A DNA stretch of 64,000 nt from Pseudoalteromonas neustonica (GTDB lineage: Bacteria; Pseudomonadota; Gammaproteobacteria; Enterobacterales; Alteromonadaceae): the NCBI RefSeq assembly GCF_001653135.1, contig NZ_BDDS01000006.1:248001-312000 (forward strand), written 5' to 3'. The notes beneath the pieces are model-generated. The model made no database searches. It saw nothing but the letters and a program-made list of their open reading frames with translations, and was not told the DNA's origin. Shown here piece by piece: positions 55,149 to 63,550 of this stretch. Each line of letters begins with the position of its first letter. The stretch's first letter is position 1. The position numbers and the translations under genes are program-made.

Positions 55149-56360
55149 CTAATAAAGCGAGTTGTATCTATACAGTAAATACGGTTCACGTTTTTGCATA
55201 AAAGTAGTAAGCCCTGCCTGCCAGCTTTGCTTTATTTGCTGCTCTGACTTACCTGCTTTTATAGCTAAACGCAGCTTATCTGTGCCAGCGAGTTTATCCA
55301 TAAAATCTGGTCGTTCAAAAAACACCTGATTCGCTTGAGTTAATTGTGTATACGCATTAATAAATATATTTAAATCCAAACCTGTTATGGCACTTGCACG
55401 TAAGTCTTGCCCTAATACGGTAACATCTTTAAATTTTGGGTTCATAGACGCGCCTTTAATTGCCCGCGGGGTAAAACTAAATTCCCCTAGTCCCACTGGC
55501 GAATAACCAATAACCTGAAAGGCAAAGTCAGTGCCACGACCAATTGTTATCGGGGTTGCTTCAAAAAAGCACAATGATGGATACAAGTTAATAGCTTGCG
55601 CATTAGGTAAGTTAGGACTCGGTTTTATTGGCACTTTATATTCTGTGTTGCGGGTATAATTAGCAACAGGAATAATACGCAGCTTAAGCTGCTCTGCCTT
55701 ATCAATCCAGCGCTCGCCTTTGATCATTTTAGCTAATTCCCCCACAGTCATACCGTGTAAAACAGGGATCGGGTGCATGCCTACAAAGGAACGAAACTGA
55801 GGCTCTAAAATTGGCCCATCTACGTAAGCGATATTCGGGTTTGGCCGATCTAACACTATAAATTCAAGATTATGTAATGCCGCCGCTTGCATCATGTAAT
55901 GCATTGAACTGATATACGTATAAAAGCGCACACCTACATCTTGAATATCAAAAATTATGACGTCTAACTCGCTCAATACAGCTGGATCCGGTTTTTTATT
56001 ACTGCCATAAATTGATACTACATCAATACCCGTTTTAGTATCTGTGGTGTTTTTAACATGTGCGCCAGCATCATAATCCCCCCGAAAACCATGCTCAGGG
56101 GCGAATATTTTAACTACATCCACGCCTTTATCTCTGAGCAAATCAACTAAGTGAGTTCCGTCAACCTGCGAGGTTTGATTAACAACCAGCCCAACTCTCT
56201 TGTCTTTTAAAGCCCCGAGATAGGCCTCATATTGTGCAGCACCAACCAAGATAGGCTGACTTTTAATAGCCGTTGCTTTTGCATTACTTTGAGCTTGGTT
56301 ACTATCCGTGCACGCAATTAATAATAAGCACTGTAGTAAAATAATTACCCTTAGCAACAT
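55149..56360 (-). CDS. namZ: NamZ-like exo-beta-N-acetylmuramidase (DUF1343) lipoprotein
   Basis: A 403-residue lipoprotein (lipobox LIAC, Cys17). DUF1343 features: RVGLVVNQTSQVDG, KIFAPEHGFRGDYDAGAHV, DVIIFDIQDVGVRFYTYISS, and EATPITIGRGTDFAFQVIG. B. subtilis NamZ (YbbC) of this family releases MurNAc from the non-reducing end of peptidoglycan fragments and is encoded beside murQ, as here. It starts directly after the murQ stop. It would act in the periplasm to supply free MurNAc to the symporter. Confidence 0.93.
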   Translation of the reverse strand: MLLRVIILLQCLLLIACTDSNQAQSNAKATAIKSQPILVGAAQYEAYLGALKDKRVGLVVNQTSQVDGTHLVDLLRDKGVDVVKIFAPEHGFRGDYDAGAHVKNTTDTKTGIDVVSIYGSNKKPDPAVLSELDVIIFDIQDVGVRFYTYISSMHYMMQAAALHNLEFIVLDRPNPNIAYVDGPILEPQFRSFVGMHPIPVLHGMTVGELAKMIKGERWIDKAEQLKLRIIPVANYTRNTEYKVPIKPSPNLPNAQAINLYPSLCFFEATPITIGRGTDFAFQVIGYSPVGLGEFSFTPRAIKGASMNPKFKDVTVLGQDLRASAITGLDLNIFINAYTQLTQANQVFFERPDFMDKLAGTDKLRLAIKAGKSEQQIKQSWQAGLTTFMQKREPYLLYRYNSLY

Positions 56361-57296
56361 TTAAAGTTCCACCGCTTTACGTAAAAAACCATCAGCTTGC
56401 ATGAGCATGAGTTGCGCTTGGGCGGCGTCTTTGCCTGTTAGTAAAATTAAAATAGCTAATTTAGCACTTTGCTTTGCCTGCTTAAGCGCATCAACCGCTT
56501 GTTGATGCGTGCAATCAGTTGCCTGCATCACGATACGAATAGCGCGTGCATGTAGTTTTTCATTACTGGCATTCACATCAACCATTAAGTTTTTATACAC
56601 TTTACCGGTACGGATCATACTGGCGGTACTTAACATATTGAGCACTAGCTTTTGCGCTGTGCCCGACTTCATTCGTGTAGAACCGGTGACTGCCTCAGCG
56701 CCTACTACTGGGCAAATACCAATATCTGGTAATTGCATAACTAACGAGTTAGGGTTGCAGGTTACACCTACTGTTTTGCACCCTACTGATTTTGCATATT
56801 CAATCGCGGCACGTACATAAGGTGTACGACCACTGGCGGCAATACCGATAACGACATCTTTGGTTTGTAAATTAATCGCTTTTAAATCATCAACACTGAG
56901 CGTTAAACTGTCTTCTGCGCCTTCTACCGCTTTTTTAAATGCAGTTTCCCCACCCGCAATAATACCTATCACTTGCTGATCGCTTACGCTATAAGTGGGC
57001 GCGCATTCAACTGCATCTAAAATACCTAATCGTCCACTTGTACCTGCACCAATATAAATTAAACGCCCACCTTGCTTAAACGCTGTGACAATATGATCAA
57101 CCGCTTTTGCAATTTCAGGAATTACGCACTTTACTGCATCAGCGACTTTTTGATCTTCGGTGTTTATTTTGGTCAAGATCTGTATGCTATCCAGTAAATC
57201 AATATCGAGTGTGGCAGGGTTTTGCCCTTCAGAAACAATACCATTTAGTTCTTCAAGAAGAGTACGTTGTTGTTCAAATGCGTGTTCAGAACTCAT
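56361..57296 (-). CDS. murQ: N-acetylmuramic acid 6-phosphate etherase MurQ
   Basis: A 311-residue SIS-domain lyase of normal MurQ length. Signatures: [37 protein letters not shown] (with the catalytic Glu region), [18 protein letters not shown], and [20 protein letters not shown]. It cleaves the lactyl ether of MurNAc-6P to give GlcNAc-6P and D-lactate in the cytoplasm. Its start overlaps the kinase stop by 4 nt and its stop abuts namZ. Confidence 0.98.
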   Translation of the reverse strand: MSSEHAFEQQRTLLEELNGIVSEGQNPATLDIDLLDSIQILTKINTEDQKVADAVKCVIPEIAKAVDHIVTAFKQGGRLIYIGAGTSGRLGILDAVECAPTYSVSDQQVIGIIAGGETAFKKAVEGAEDSLTLSVDDLKAINLQTKDVVIGIAASGRTPYVRAAIEYAKSVGCKTVGVTCNPNSLVMQLPDIGICPVVGAEAVTGSTRMKSGTAQKLVLNMLSTASMIRTGKVYKNLMVDVNASNEKLHARAIRIVMQATDCTHQQAVDALKQAKQSAKLAILILLTGKDAAQAQLMLMQADGFLRKAVEL

Positions 57297-58198
57297 TGGT
57301 TTGTCCTATCTAAAAATATATGCAAATTTTGTTGCGCTAAAATAAGGGCACCGCTTAATGAATCGCCCTGTTTAGGTATTATTAATTGCTGTATGGCTGC
57401 ACTTAACAAGGGTAATGTTATGGCCGCTAATCCGCCGGTCAGCATTACAGGTAGCTGGCTTTGAGCTCGCGTTTTATTAATTAAACGCTCCACCTGCTTT
57501 GCGTGCTTTTGTAATAGTAGTTCAGCAATTTTACAGTCGTTTTGTAATTCAAATACTAAATAAGTAAAACGCGCATAATCAACCGCTCTCGCTTCGTACA
57601 ACCAAGCATTTAATTGCTCTCTGGTTGCGCCTATTTGTTCACTTAGTTTACGTGTAAGTAGGCTTTGTGGCTGGCTAAATTGATCAATTTCATCAAGTAA
57701 ACACTGCACAGCACTTAGCCCTAAACGTGCACCAGAGCCAAAATCATCAACTAAAAACCCCCAGCCTCCTACTAACTGTGTATCGCCGTGATTATTAAGT
57801 CGTGCACCTACAGCCCCAGTTCCAAGTGCTACAATAGCAACAGGCTGCCCATTATTAGCCCCATATAATGAAGTAATAGCATCGCTGTATACATGCAGCT
57901 TGGCAAATTTAATACCACAGCCAAGTTCTAGCGCTGTTAATAGCCTTTTTGATAGTACTGAAGACCCACCGCCAGCAAGCCCCATTACGGCGAGTACTTC
58001 ACCGCTTTTAGCCTTACTTTGCAAATAGAGATCGTTGATCACCTGTTCAATATTCGACAATGCAGTTTGAAAATCATTATGCAATGAAGCCTGCCCTCCT
58101 GCGGCGCTATATTTTATGCCGCTGGCAAGCTCAATTATCTGCGCCGTTATTTTAGTTCCACCACCATCAACTGCTAATAGATATTTTATTTTATTCAT
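57293..58198 (-). CDS. BadF/BadG-type amino sugar kinase (MurK/NagK-like)
   Basis: A 301-residue ASKHA-fold kinase. The phosphate-1 loop is [16 protein letters not shown] (residues 7-22); phosphate-2-type segments are [15 protein letters not shown] and [16 protein letters not shown]. The adenosine region is [15 protein letters not shown]. Given murQ and namZ beside it and no PTS gene, it probably phosphorylates MurNAc (and perhaps GlcNAc) at O6 after non-PTS uptake, like clostridial MurK. It overlaps both neighbours by 4 nt. Confidence 0.92.
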   Translation of the reverse strand: MNKIKYLLAVDGGGTKITAQIIELASGIKYSAAGGQASLHNDFQTALSNIEQVINDLYLQSKAKSGEVLAVMGLAGGGSSVLSKRLLTALELGCGIKFAKLHVYSDAITSLYGANNGQPVAIVALGTGAVGARLNNHGDTQLVGGWGFLVDDFGSGARLGLSAVQCLLDEIDQFSQPQSLLTRKLSEQIGATREQLNAWLYEARAVDYARFTYLVFELQNDCKIAELLLQKHAKQVERLINKTRAQSQLPVMLTGGLAAITLPLLSAAIQQLIIPKQGDSLSGALILAQQNLHIFLDRTNQ

Positions 58199-59763
58199 TG
58201 CGCGACACTATTCTCAGTAGGCTTGCCTAAACAGCACACTAAGGTTGAAAGTGCTGTACCTATACATAATTGCCATGTGAAACCGAGATAAAAGCGCTCT
58301 GTTTGCGGTAACAGCCAATCAATCATGTAAGGCTGCATTAGCAAGGTAATAACAAAACCAACTAATAAAGCAGCCAGCACAGAGCCCTCACTGCCTCGCT
58401 TAGTAAATAAGGTTGTAAAATATACGCCCAATAAACCACTGTATGAGAACACCATTACGCTTAATGCAAACTTCAAAAGTGGCATATCACTGTATTGTTG
58501 CCAAAAATAACAAGCAATCGCCATAGCAGCGAGTGCTCCACTGACTACAGTCATCCCTACACGGCCCGCTTTAACAAAGTGGCCGTCAGCGACTTGTTTA
58601 TTTTTAGCAGCTAAATAAGGACGATATAAATCTTGTACTATTACTGACGACATTGAGCTCAAACCTGAGTTTAGCGTTGATATTGCCGCCGCAATAATAC
58701 CGACACTAACAAGCCCCTTAACGCCTGCAGGAGCTTCGTTTAATACGTAATACATAAAGATGGTAATTTTTTCACCATTAAACTCTTGTACGACTTGCTC
58801 GCCTGCGCTGTTCATTAGTGCTGGTTGTTGATAAACGATATAAAGTAATAAACCGATAGAGATAAACACTAACATGACGGGGATCACCATCACGATAGAT
58901 AACACCAAGGCTTTACTGCCCTCTTTGGCATTTTTACACGTGAGTAGGCGCTGGGTCATATCCTGATCAAGGCCAAATGCTGCAATGTTTAATAATACAA
59001 AACCTGTTAATACCGATGCCATATTAAAAACGCCACTGGGGCCAAAATCTAAGTCAAACTTAAACAATGCCAGTTTAGAATCAGCGCCTGCAGAGGGTTC
59101 ATTTAGCGTTGCTACAATAGTAGTAAAATCGGCAGGAATGATAGCCAATAAGCACCAAATAACCGCTATGGCTGCACTCACATACACCACGGTTTGTAAT
59201 ACATCAGAATAAATAACACTGCGAATACCACCAAATACGGTGTAGAGCAAGCCAACAAGTGCGAGTAATAGTGTGGCAACAATCACGCTTTGCGCTTCAA
59301 TATTGCCATATAAAATCATAGCTACAGCAATCGCAGCCATATATAAACGCGCCCCACTGGCAAACACACGACCAAATAAATACATTAAGCCGCTACGACG
59401 CTTGGCTTTGGGGCCTATGCGCTTTTCTAATAGCTCGTATACGGTATAAACTTGCTGCTGATAAAATTTAGGGATAAGAAAAATGCACACAATAAACGCA
59501 GCAATAAATGCGCCGATGTTTGTGGCTAAATAAGATAAATCCCCTTGATAACCTTGATCTGGCCCGCCAATAAACGTGGCTGCGGATTGCGATGTAGCTA
59601 ATACCGAAATTGCCACCATCCACGTTGGCATGCTATTGCCACCTAAAAAGAAGTCTTGACTAGAATTAGCCCGCTTACGGTTAAACCACCAACCACTGAG
59701 TAATAAAATGGCTCCGTAGCTTGCAAACACGAGCCAATCTAGCAAGGTGTATTGTGCACTCAT
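58195..59763 (-). CDS. Sodium:solute symporter (SSS family), probable MurNAc importer
   Basis: A 522-residue SSS transporter with about 13 TM helices. Features include GGNSMPTWMVAISVLATSQS, FIGGPDQGYQGDL, VFGGIRSVIYSDVLQTVVYV, and GFVLLNIAAFGLDQDMTQRL. It is first in the kinase-MurQ-NamZ operon. It replaces the MurP PTS of enteric bacteria, so substrate assignment to MurNAc (or anhydro/amino sugars) is inferred from neighbours. A 23-bp palindrome lies 25 nt before the start codon. Confidence 0.92.
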   Translation of the reverse strand: MSAQYTLLDWLVFASYGAILLLSGWWFNRKRANSSQDFFLGGNSMPTWMVAISVLATSQSAATFIGGPDQGYQGDLSYLATNIGAFIAAFIVCIFLIPKFYQQQVYTVYELLEKRIGPKAKRRSGLMYLFGRVFASGARLYMAAIAVAMILYGNIEAQSVIVATLLLALVGLLYTVFGGIRSVIYSDVLQTVVYVSAAIAVIWCLLAIIPADFTTIVATLNEPSAGADSKLALFKFDLDFGPSGVFNMASVLTGFVLLNIAAFGLDQDMTQRLLTCKNAKEGSKALVLSIVMVIPVMLVFISIGLLLYIVYQQPALMNSAGEQVVQEFNGEKITIFMYYVLNEAPAGVKGLVSVGIIAAAISTLNSGLSSMSSVIVQDLYRPYLAAKNKQVADGHFVKAGRVGMTVVSGALAAMAIACYFWQQYSDMPLLKFALSVMVFSYSGLLGVYFTTLFTKRGSEGSVLAALLVGFVITLLMQPYMIDWLLPQTERFYLGFTWQLCIGTALSTLVCCLGKPTENSVAQ

Positions 59764-59787
59764 TTATTATCCCAATTAAAAACCAAC

Positions 59788-59810
59788 CAATGGAATATAT
59801 TATTCCATTG
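59788..59810. promoter_or_regulatory. Perfect palindromic operator before the symporter operon
   Basis: Arms CAATGGAATA and TATTCCATTG flank a 3-nt TAT centre. It sits in the 69-nt gap between the L,D-transpeptidase-like gene and the symporter start, overlapping the likely promoter. The core TGGAATATATTATT recurs with one change at 45099 and 63240. The MurR/RpiR-type regulator at 54.2 kb is the expected ligand. Confidence 0.75.
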
Positions 59811-59832
59811 ATTTAGCAAAAAGAAAACAACT

Positions 59833-60606
59833 TTATTTTAATGTTTTTATTAATGGTAGCTGCCAAAGCGCCTGTTTTTGTTGATACTGCGCTTTGGGTA
59901 AACTAATTAATAGTGGGGCCGATTTACTGTCTAACCACGCTAAAAGTGCATCCATATTCTGCTCTGTCATTGCGGTGCACCCTGCTGTGGGCTTATCTTG
60001 TGCTCGCCATAAGTGCATAAAAATACAGCTGCCCGCACCATCAATGTTATTACTGTTGTGCTTAACCACGATACCTTTTTTATACAGGTCATCTTGACTA
60101 TAAATATCACGGCGCATCCACTCCGATGAATCTTTAACAGCGGCCTCTCCAACAACTGACTTATTAACTAGCTGGTTATAAAATGGCGATCCTTTCACAT
60201 CAATACAGTAATCATTCGCTGTCATACCTTGATAAGCCATATTAGTTTGCAGTGAATCTAAATAGCCAAATGCAGTGCCCAGCTCAAAAATTCCGGCAGG
60301 CGCTTTACCATCCCCCTCTTGCTTTTGGATACCGGCTTGTTCAGGATGTAAACCAACCCCCCATGCAAGGCCTGTACGCCCTAGCACCACCGAATAGTCG
60401 TCATCTATTTGTTGCCAATTATTGCCTTTTCGTTCAAACCGATACAATTGTGCTTGGGGTGTTTGCCAATCACCGGCAATTACCACAACCAGCTGTTTTG
60501 TCTGCAATGAAATAACCGTATTACTGTTCGTTACTTGTTGCTGAGCACATCCCAATAAACTTGTTAAAACCACCCCTGCACTTGTCATTTTTATTATATT
60601 TTTCAT
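59833..60606 (-). CDS. L,D-transpeptidase-like (YkuD fold) lipoprotein
   Basis: About 257 residues with a lipobox (SLLGC). The catalytic segment is IFMHLWRAQDKPTAGCTAM with the Cys and upstream His of the YkuD fold, although the usual S(H)GCxR reads TAGCTA. The N-terminal strand region is VVVIAGDWQTPQAQLYRF. The ATG at 60606 overlaps the epimerase stop (ATGA). It may be an L,D-carboxypeptidase/transpeptidase acting on muropeptides rather than a cross-linker, given its catabolic neighbours. Confidence 0.88.
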   Translation of the reverse strand: MKNIIKMTSAGVVLTSLLGCAQQQVTNSNTVISLQTKQLVVVIAGDWQTPQAQLYRFERKGNNWQQIDDDYSVVLGRTGLAWGVGLHPEQAGIQKQEGDGKAPAGIFELGTAFGYLDSLQTNMAYQGMTANDYCIDVKGSPFYNQLVNKSVVGEAAVKDSSEWMRRDIYSQDDLYKKGIVVKHNSNNIDGAGSCIFMHLWRAQDKPTAGCTAMTEQNMDALLAWLDSKSAPLLISLPKAQYQQKQALWQLPLIKTLK

Positions 60607-61715
60607 GCTGGCCAAACTCCGTTATCTATATGCTGTAAACCATCTATCTGCGTTATCCCAAGCCCTGGCGCAGAACTTAGAGTTATTGACGGCCCCTTAA
60701 ACTCAACGCCGCCTTGAACAGGATCAAATTGACCTAGCGCTGGGCCATCTAAATCTATTTTTGTTATTTGTTGCGCCTTTGCAGAAGCTAAATGAGCGGC
60801 TCCCGCAACCGCGATACTGCCTTCAAGCATACACCCTATCATGCACTGTGCTTGATATTGTGCGGTGATATCTGCAATCGCTATAGCGCGGCTCAGACCA
60901 CCGGTTTTCATTACTTTAATATTAATGATATCAACGGCATTTTGTTCCAACAATTGAATAACCTGTTTAGGCGAAAATGCACTCTCATCCGCCATGATCG
61001 GTGTATTAACTCGCTCAGTAATATACTTCAACCCTTTAAAGTCATCACTTTTCACAGGCTGTTCAACGAGCTCTAATTCAATATTCTCGCTCTCTAATTT
61101 TTGTAACGCGAACACCGTTTGTTTAGCATTCCAGCCTTGATTGACATCAAGGCGAATTTTCGCGTATTTAGAAAAGCCACTATAAATTGCCTTCACTCGT
61201 TCAATATCTTGCTGTAGATCGTTTCCTATCTTTACTTTTAAAACATCGAAACCTTGTTTAACAGCGGTATCGCAATCGGCCAACATTTTATCAATACCAT
61301 CAACACTAATTGTTATATCTGTACGCAGTGTGCTACTACCACCACCGAGTAACTTATAAAGAGGCGCTTGGTAAAGTTTGCCCCATAAATCATACACAGC
61401 TAACTCTAGCGCCGCTTTTGCGCTGCTATTAGCCACCACAGTAGATTGAATAACATGGCAAATATGATTAAGGTTTTCAATTTCTAAACCGATTAATTTG
61501 GGGGCTAAAAAATACTTAATAATACTGATCATTCCCTGATGGGTATCACCAGTAATAATAGGGGTTGATGCTGCTGCGCCGTAACCTACTTGGCCTTTAT
61601 CTGTGTCAATTAACACCACTAAGTCTTCTATAAAACTAACTTCCCGTAGCGCTGTTTTGAACGGAGTTACTAATGGCACTGTTAATTTAGCAAACCGTAT
61701 AGCGGTAATTTTCAT
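60603..61715 (-). CDS. L-Ala-D/L-Glu (dipeptide) epimerase, enolase superfamily
   Basis: A 370-residue enolase-superfamily enzyme with AGGAG before the ATG. The KxK motif is VLKVKIG; metal ligands lie in RLDVNQGW (Asp), ELVEQPV (Glu) and IMADESAF (Asp); the second base is in INIKVMKTGG (Lys). Context with an NlpC/P60 endopeptidase matches YkfB/YcjG-type enzymes that convert L-Ala-D-Glu from stem peptides to L-Ala-L-Glu. It starts 8 nt after the NlpC/P60 stop. Confidence 0.94.
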   Translation of the reverse strand: MKITAIRFAKLTVPLVTPFKTALREVSFIEDLVVLIDTDKGQVGYGAAASTPIITGDTHQGMISIIKYFLAPKLIGLEIENLNHICHVIQSTVVANSSAKAALELAVYDLWGKLYQAPLYKLLGGGSSTLRTDITISVDGIDKMLADCDTAVKQGFDVLKVKIGNDLQQDIERVKAIYSGFSKYAKIRLDVNQGWNAKQTVFALQKLESENIELELVEQPVKSDDFKGLKYITERVNTPIMADESAFSPKQVIQLLEQNAVDIINIKVMKTGGLSRAIAIADITAQYQAQCMIGCMLEGSIAVAGAAHLASAKAQQITKIDLDGPALGQFDPVQGGVEFKGPSITLSSAPGLGITQIDGLQHIDNGVWPA

Positions 61716-61723
61716 AGTGGCTC

Positions 61724-63115
61724 CTAGCGAATTCGCTTAATATTATAGGTGCGATCTAAATAACTTTTTTGCGGTGATAAACGCAGTGACAATAATGGCG
61801 TGACCGATACACCATTTAATGCGCTAGAATAAAAGCGACCATCAGCTTTGTTATAGCCTAGCCCTTTTACATCATGGATCACATAAGGTTGACCATCTTG
61901 CTCACCGAGATACATCATTACATGGCCTGGTATATAAATAAGATCCCCCACTTGCATCTTTTTAACCGCATCTAACTTTACTTGCTCTGCATCAGCGCCA
62001 TCAAAACGCTGATTAATACCATACTCGCCTCGCCCTTGCTGCCCTGAATTGCGTGGCATTAATAAACCAAAACTTTTATAAATCTCACCTACAAATCCCG
62101 TACAATCTCGGCCATTATAATCATGCCCCCACCCATAACGCTCGCCTAAGAATTTAAACCCTTGTTTTATCAAGTTCTGCTGGGTGTAGGGTAAGTAACC
62201 TATATTAACGTCACTACTGCGGCTAATTAGTGCAGGTTGTATAACTAACTCACCTTGCGCGCCTCTTGTTGGCAGTTGTACTACATAATTGGCGTAAGTA
62301 TTTTGCCCATGCAATAAATTTGGTACTTGCTTTGCCTCAACTAATGGCAGGCGTACACCCATATCGAGTTGCAGCTCAGAGATATCAGCATTATCTGGTA
62401 CGTAGGCAGTATTAACTTTTGCCCCCGTAATAAGTAAAAAATCATCCTGATTTTTAAATCTATGTAAGGTCGCTTTACTTGCAGTGGCAATATCAGCCGT
62501 AGGCACCCAAGCCAAATAATTATAAGCGCGCACCAGTAGCCATTGCTTATCAGCACTTTGATGTAAAATAGCCACCGTATCACCTGGAAATAACCCACTT
62601 TCTTGAAAACGATCAAGATCATTATCTAAGCCGCTATTTAATACCCTATCCCATGTTGGAAAAGTACGTAGTACGGAGCGCTTTACTACAACCCCAAAAC
62701 CAACTTGGTTGTTATTTTCAATCGCTTCTAAATTCATATTGGCATGATAATCAGCAAAATCTTTGTCTGTTAATGCGACGCCATTGGAATAAAAACGAGG
62801 ACTTTTTGGTACCGCGCTAATGCTATAGATGTGGTTAGTTAATTGCTGCTTTGTAAGCTGTGTAGCAAAATCGAGAGGATCGACAATATGCTCATTTTCA
62901 GCGACCAGTTGTTTATTGAACGCCATAATTTGTGATGCACTCATTAATGGCTGAGCCGTTACTTTAACTTTAGTTTTAGCTAACCAATGCTGTGGAGTTA
63001 GTTGGGGCTGACTAACTCCTATAACGTCCGTTTGCCAGGTATTAGCGACAGCGATGGGCGTTATCGAAGCAATACTGGCCAATGTAATACTCAGAGCAAT
63101 TAGTGATTGTCGCAT
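61724..63115 (-). CDS. NlpC/P60 gamma-D-glutamyl-L-diamino acid endopeptidase (YkfC-like)
   Basis: About 463 residues with a signal peptide (RQSLIALSITLASIASITPI). SH3-type domains fill the first two thirds (FPGDTVAILHQSADKQWLLV). The C-terminal NlpC/P60 domain has the catalytic Cys in GRDCTGFVGEIY, His in GHVMMYLG and the third residue in VIHDVKG. AGAGGA 7 nt before the ATG at 63115 decides the start over one at 63145. It cuts D-Glu/diaminopimelate bonds, feeding the epimerase encoded next in the operon. Confidence 0.94.
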   Translation of the reverse strand: MRQSLIALSITLASIASITPIAVANTWQTDVIGVSQPQLTPQHWLAKTKVKVTAQPLMSASQIMAFNKQLVAENEHIVDPLDFATQLTKQQLTNHIYSISAVPKSPRFYSNGVALTDKDFADYHANMNLEAIENNNQVGFGVVVKRSVLRTFPTWDRVLNSGLDNDLDRFQESGLFPGDTVAILHQSADKQWLLVRAYNYLAWVPTADIATASKATLHRFKNQDDFLLITGAKVNTAYVPDNADISELQLDMGVRLPLVEAKQVPNLLHGQNTYANYVVQLPTRGAQGELVIQPALISRSSDVNIGYLPYTQQNLIKQGFKFLGERYGWGHDYNGRDCTGFVGEIYKSFGLLMPRNSGQQGRGEYGINQRFDGADAEQVKLDAVKKMQVGDLIYIPGHVMMYLGEQDGQPYVIHDVKGLGYNKADGRFYSSALNGVSVTPLLSLRLSPQKSYLDRTYNIKRIR

Positions 63116-63239
63116 TTTAGGATCCTCTATTATTATATTAACCACACGGTTTTAACTACTTACCAAAGAACATATCTGATGTAGTTGAAATTAGCTCTCA
63201 CCTTCACCCATAATTAAAATTCCTACTTAAAAAACATTT

Positions 63240-63253
63240 TGGAATATTTTATT
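63240..63253 (+). promoter_or_regulatory. Candidate MurR-type operator (TGGAATATTTTATT)
   Basis: Identical to the 14-mer at 45099-45112 and one base from the palindrome core at 59791. It lies about 125 nt upstream of the NlpC/P60 start codon. The right half (AAAA) is degenerate compared with the perfect site. Confidence 0.6.
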
Positions 63254-63380
63254 AAAAATAACACACTTCACAGCGCAAGCAAATATTTGTAATCATTTCA
63301 CAGCTTAATCTATGGGTTAATTTTATGGTTTAAGTTTAAGCATTCTCAGCACTTGATAATTGAACAAACCCTGCTGGTAA

Positions 63381-63548
63381 CTAAAAATAGCCTTTAGCGA
63401 ACTCTTGTAAATCGCTTAAATATTGCTGATAAAACTCATTACTTTGGTTTTTTATCTGCTCAAGGACGAAGTTATCTGCCGCATTGCTAGCTCTTTTTTC
63501 TTTCGTTCATCCAAAAGATCGCTTTGAGCAATCTCTTTAAATTTAGCC
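63381..63548 (-). pseudogene. Frameshifted C-terminal gene remnant
   Basis: On the minus strand one frame reads AKFKEIAQSDLLDERKKK from about 63548. A different frame then continues RASNAADNFVLEQIKNQS and QYLSDLQEFAKGYF to a stop at 63381. The switch falls at an A-run (GAAAAAAG). Amino-acid make-up is clearly protein-like, so this is the end of a helical protein truncated where the tandem repeat begins. Family not recognised. Confidence 0.6.
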
Positions 63549-63550
63549 TA

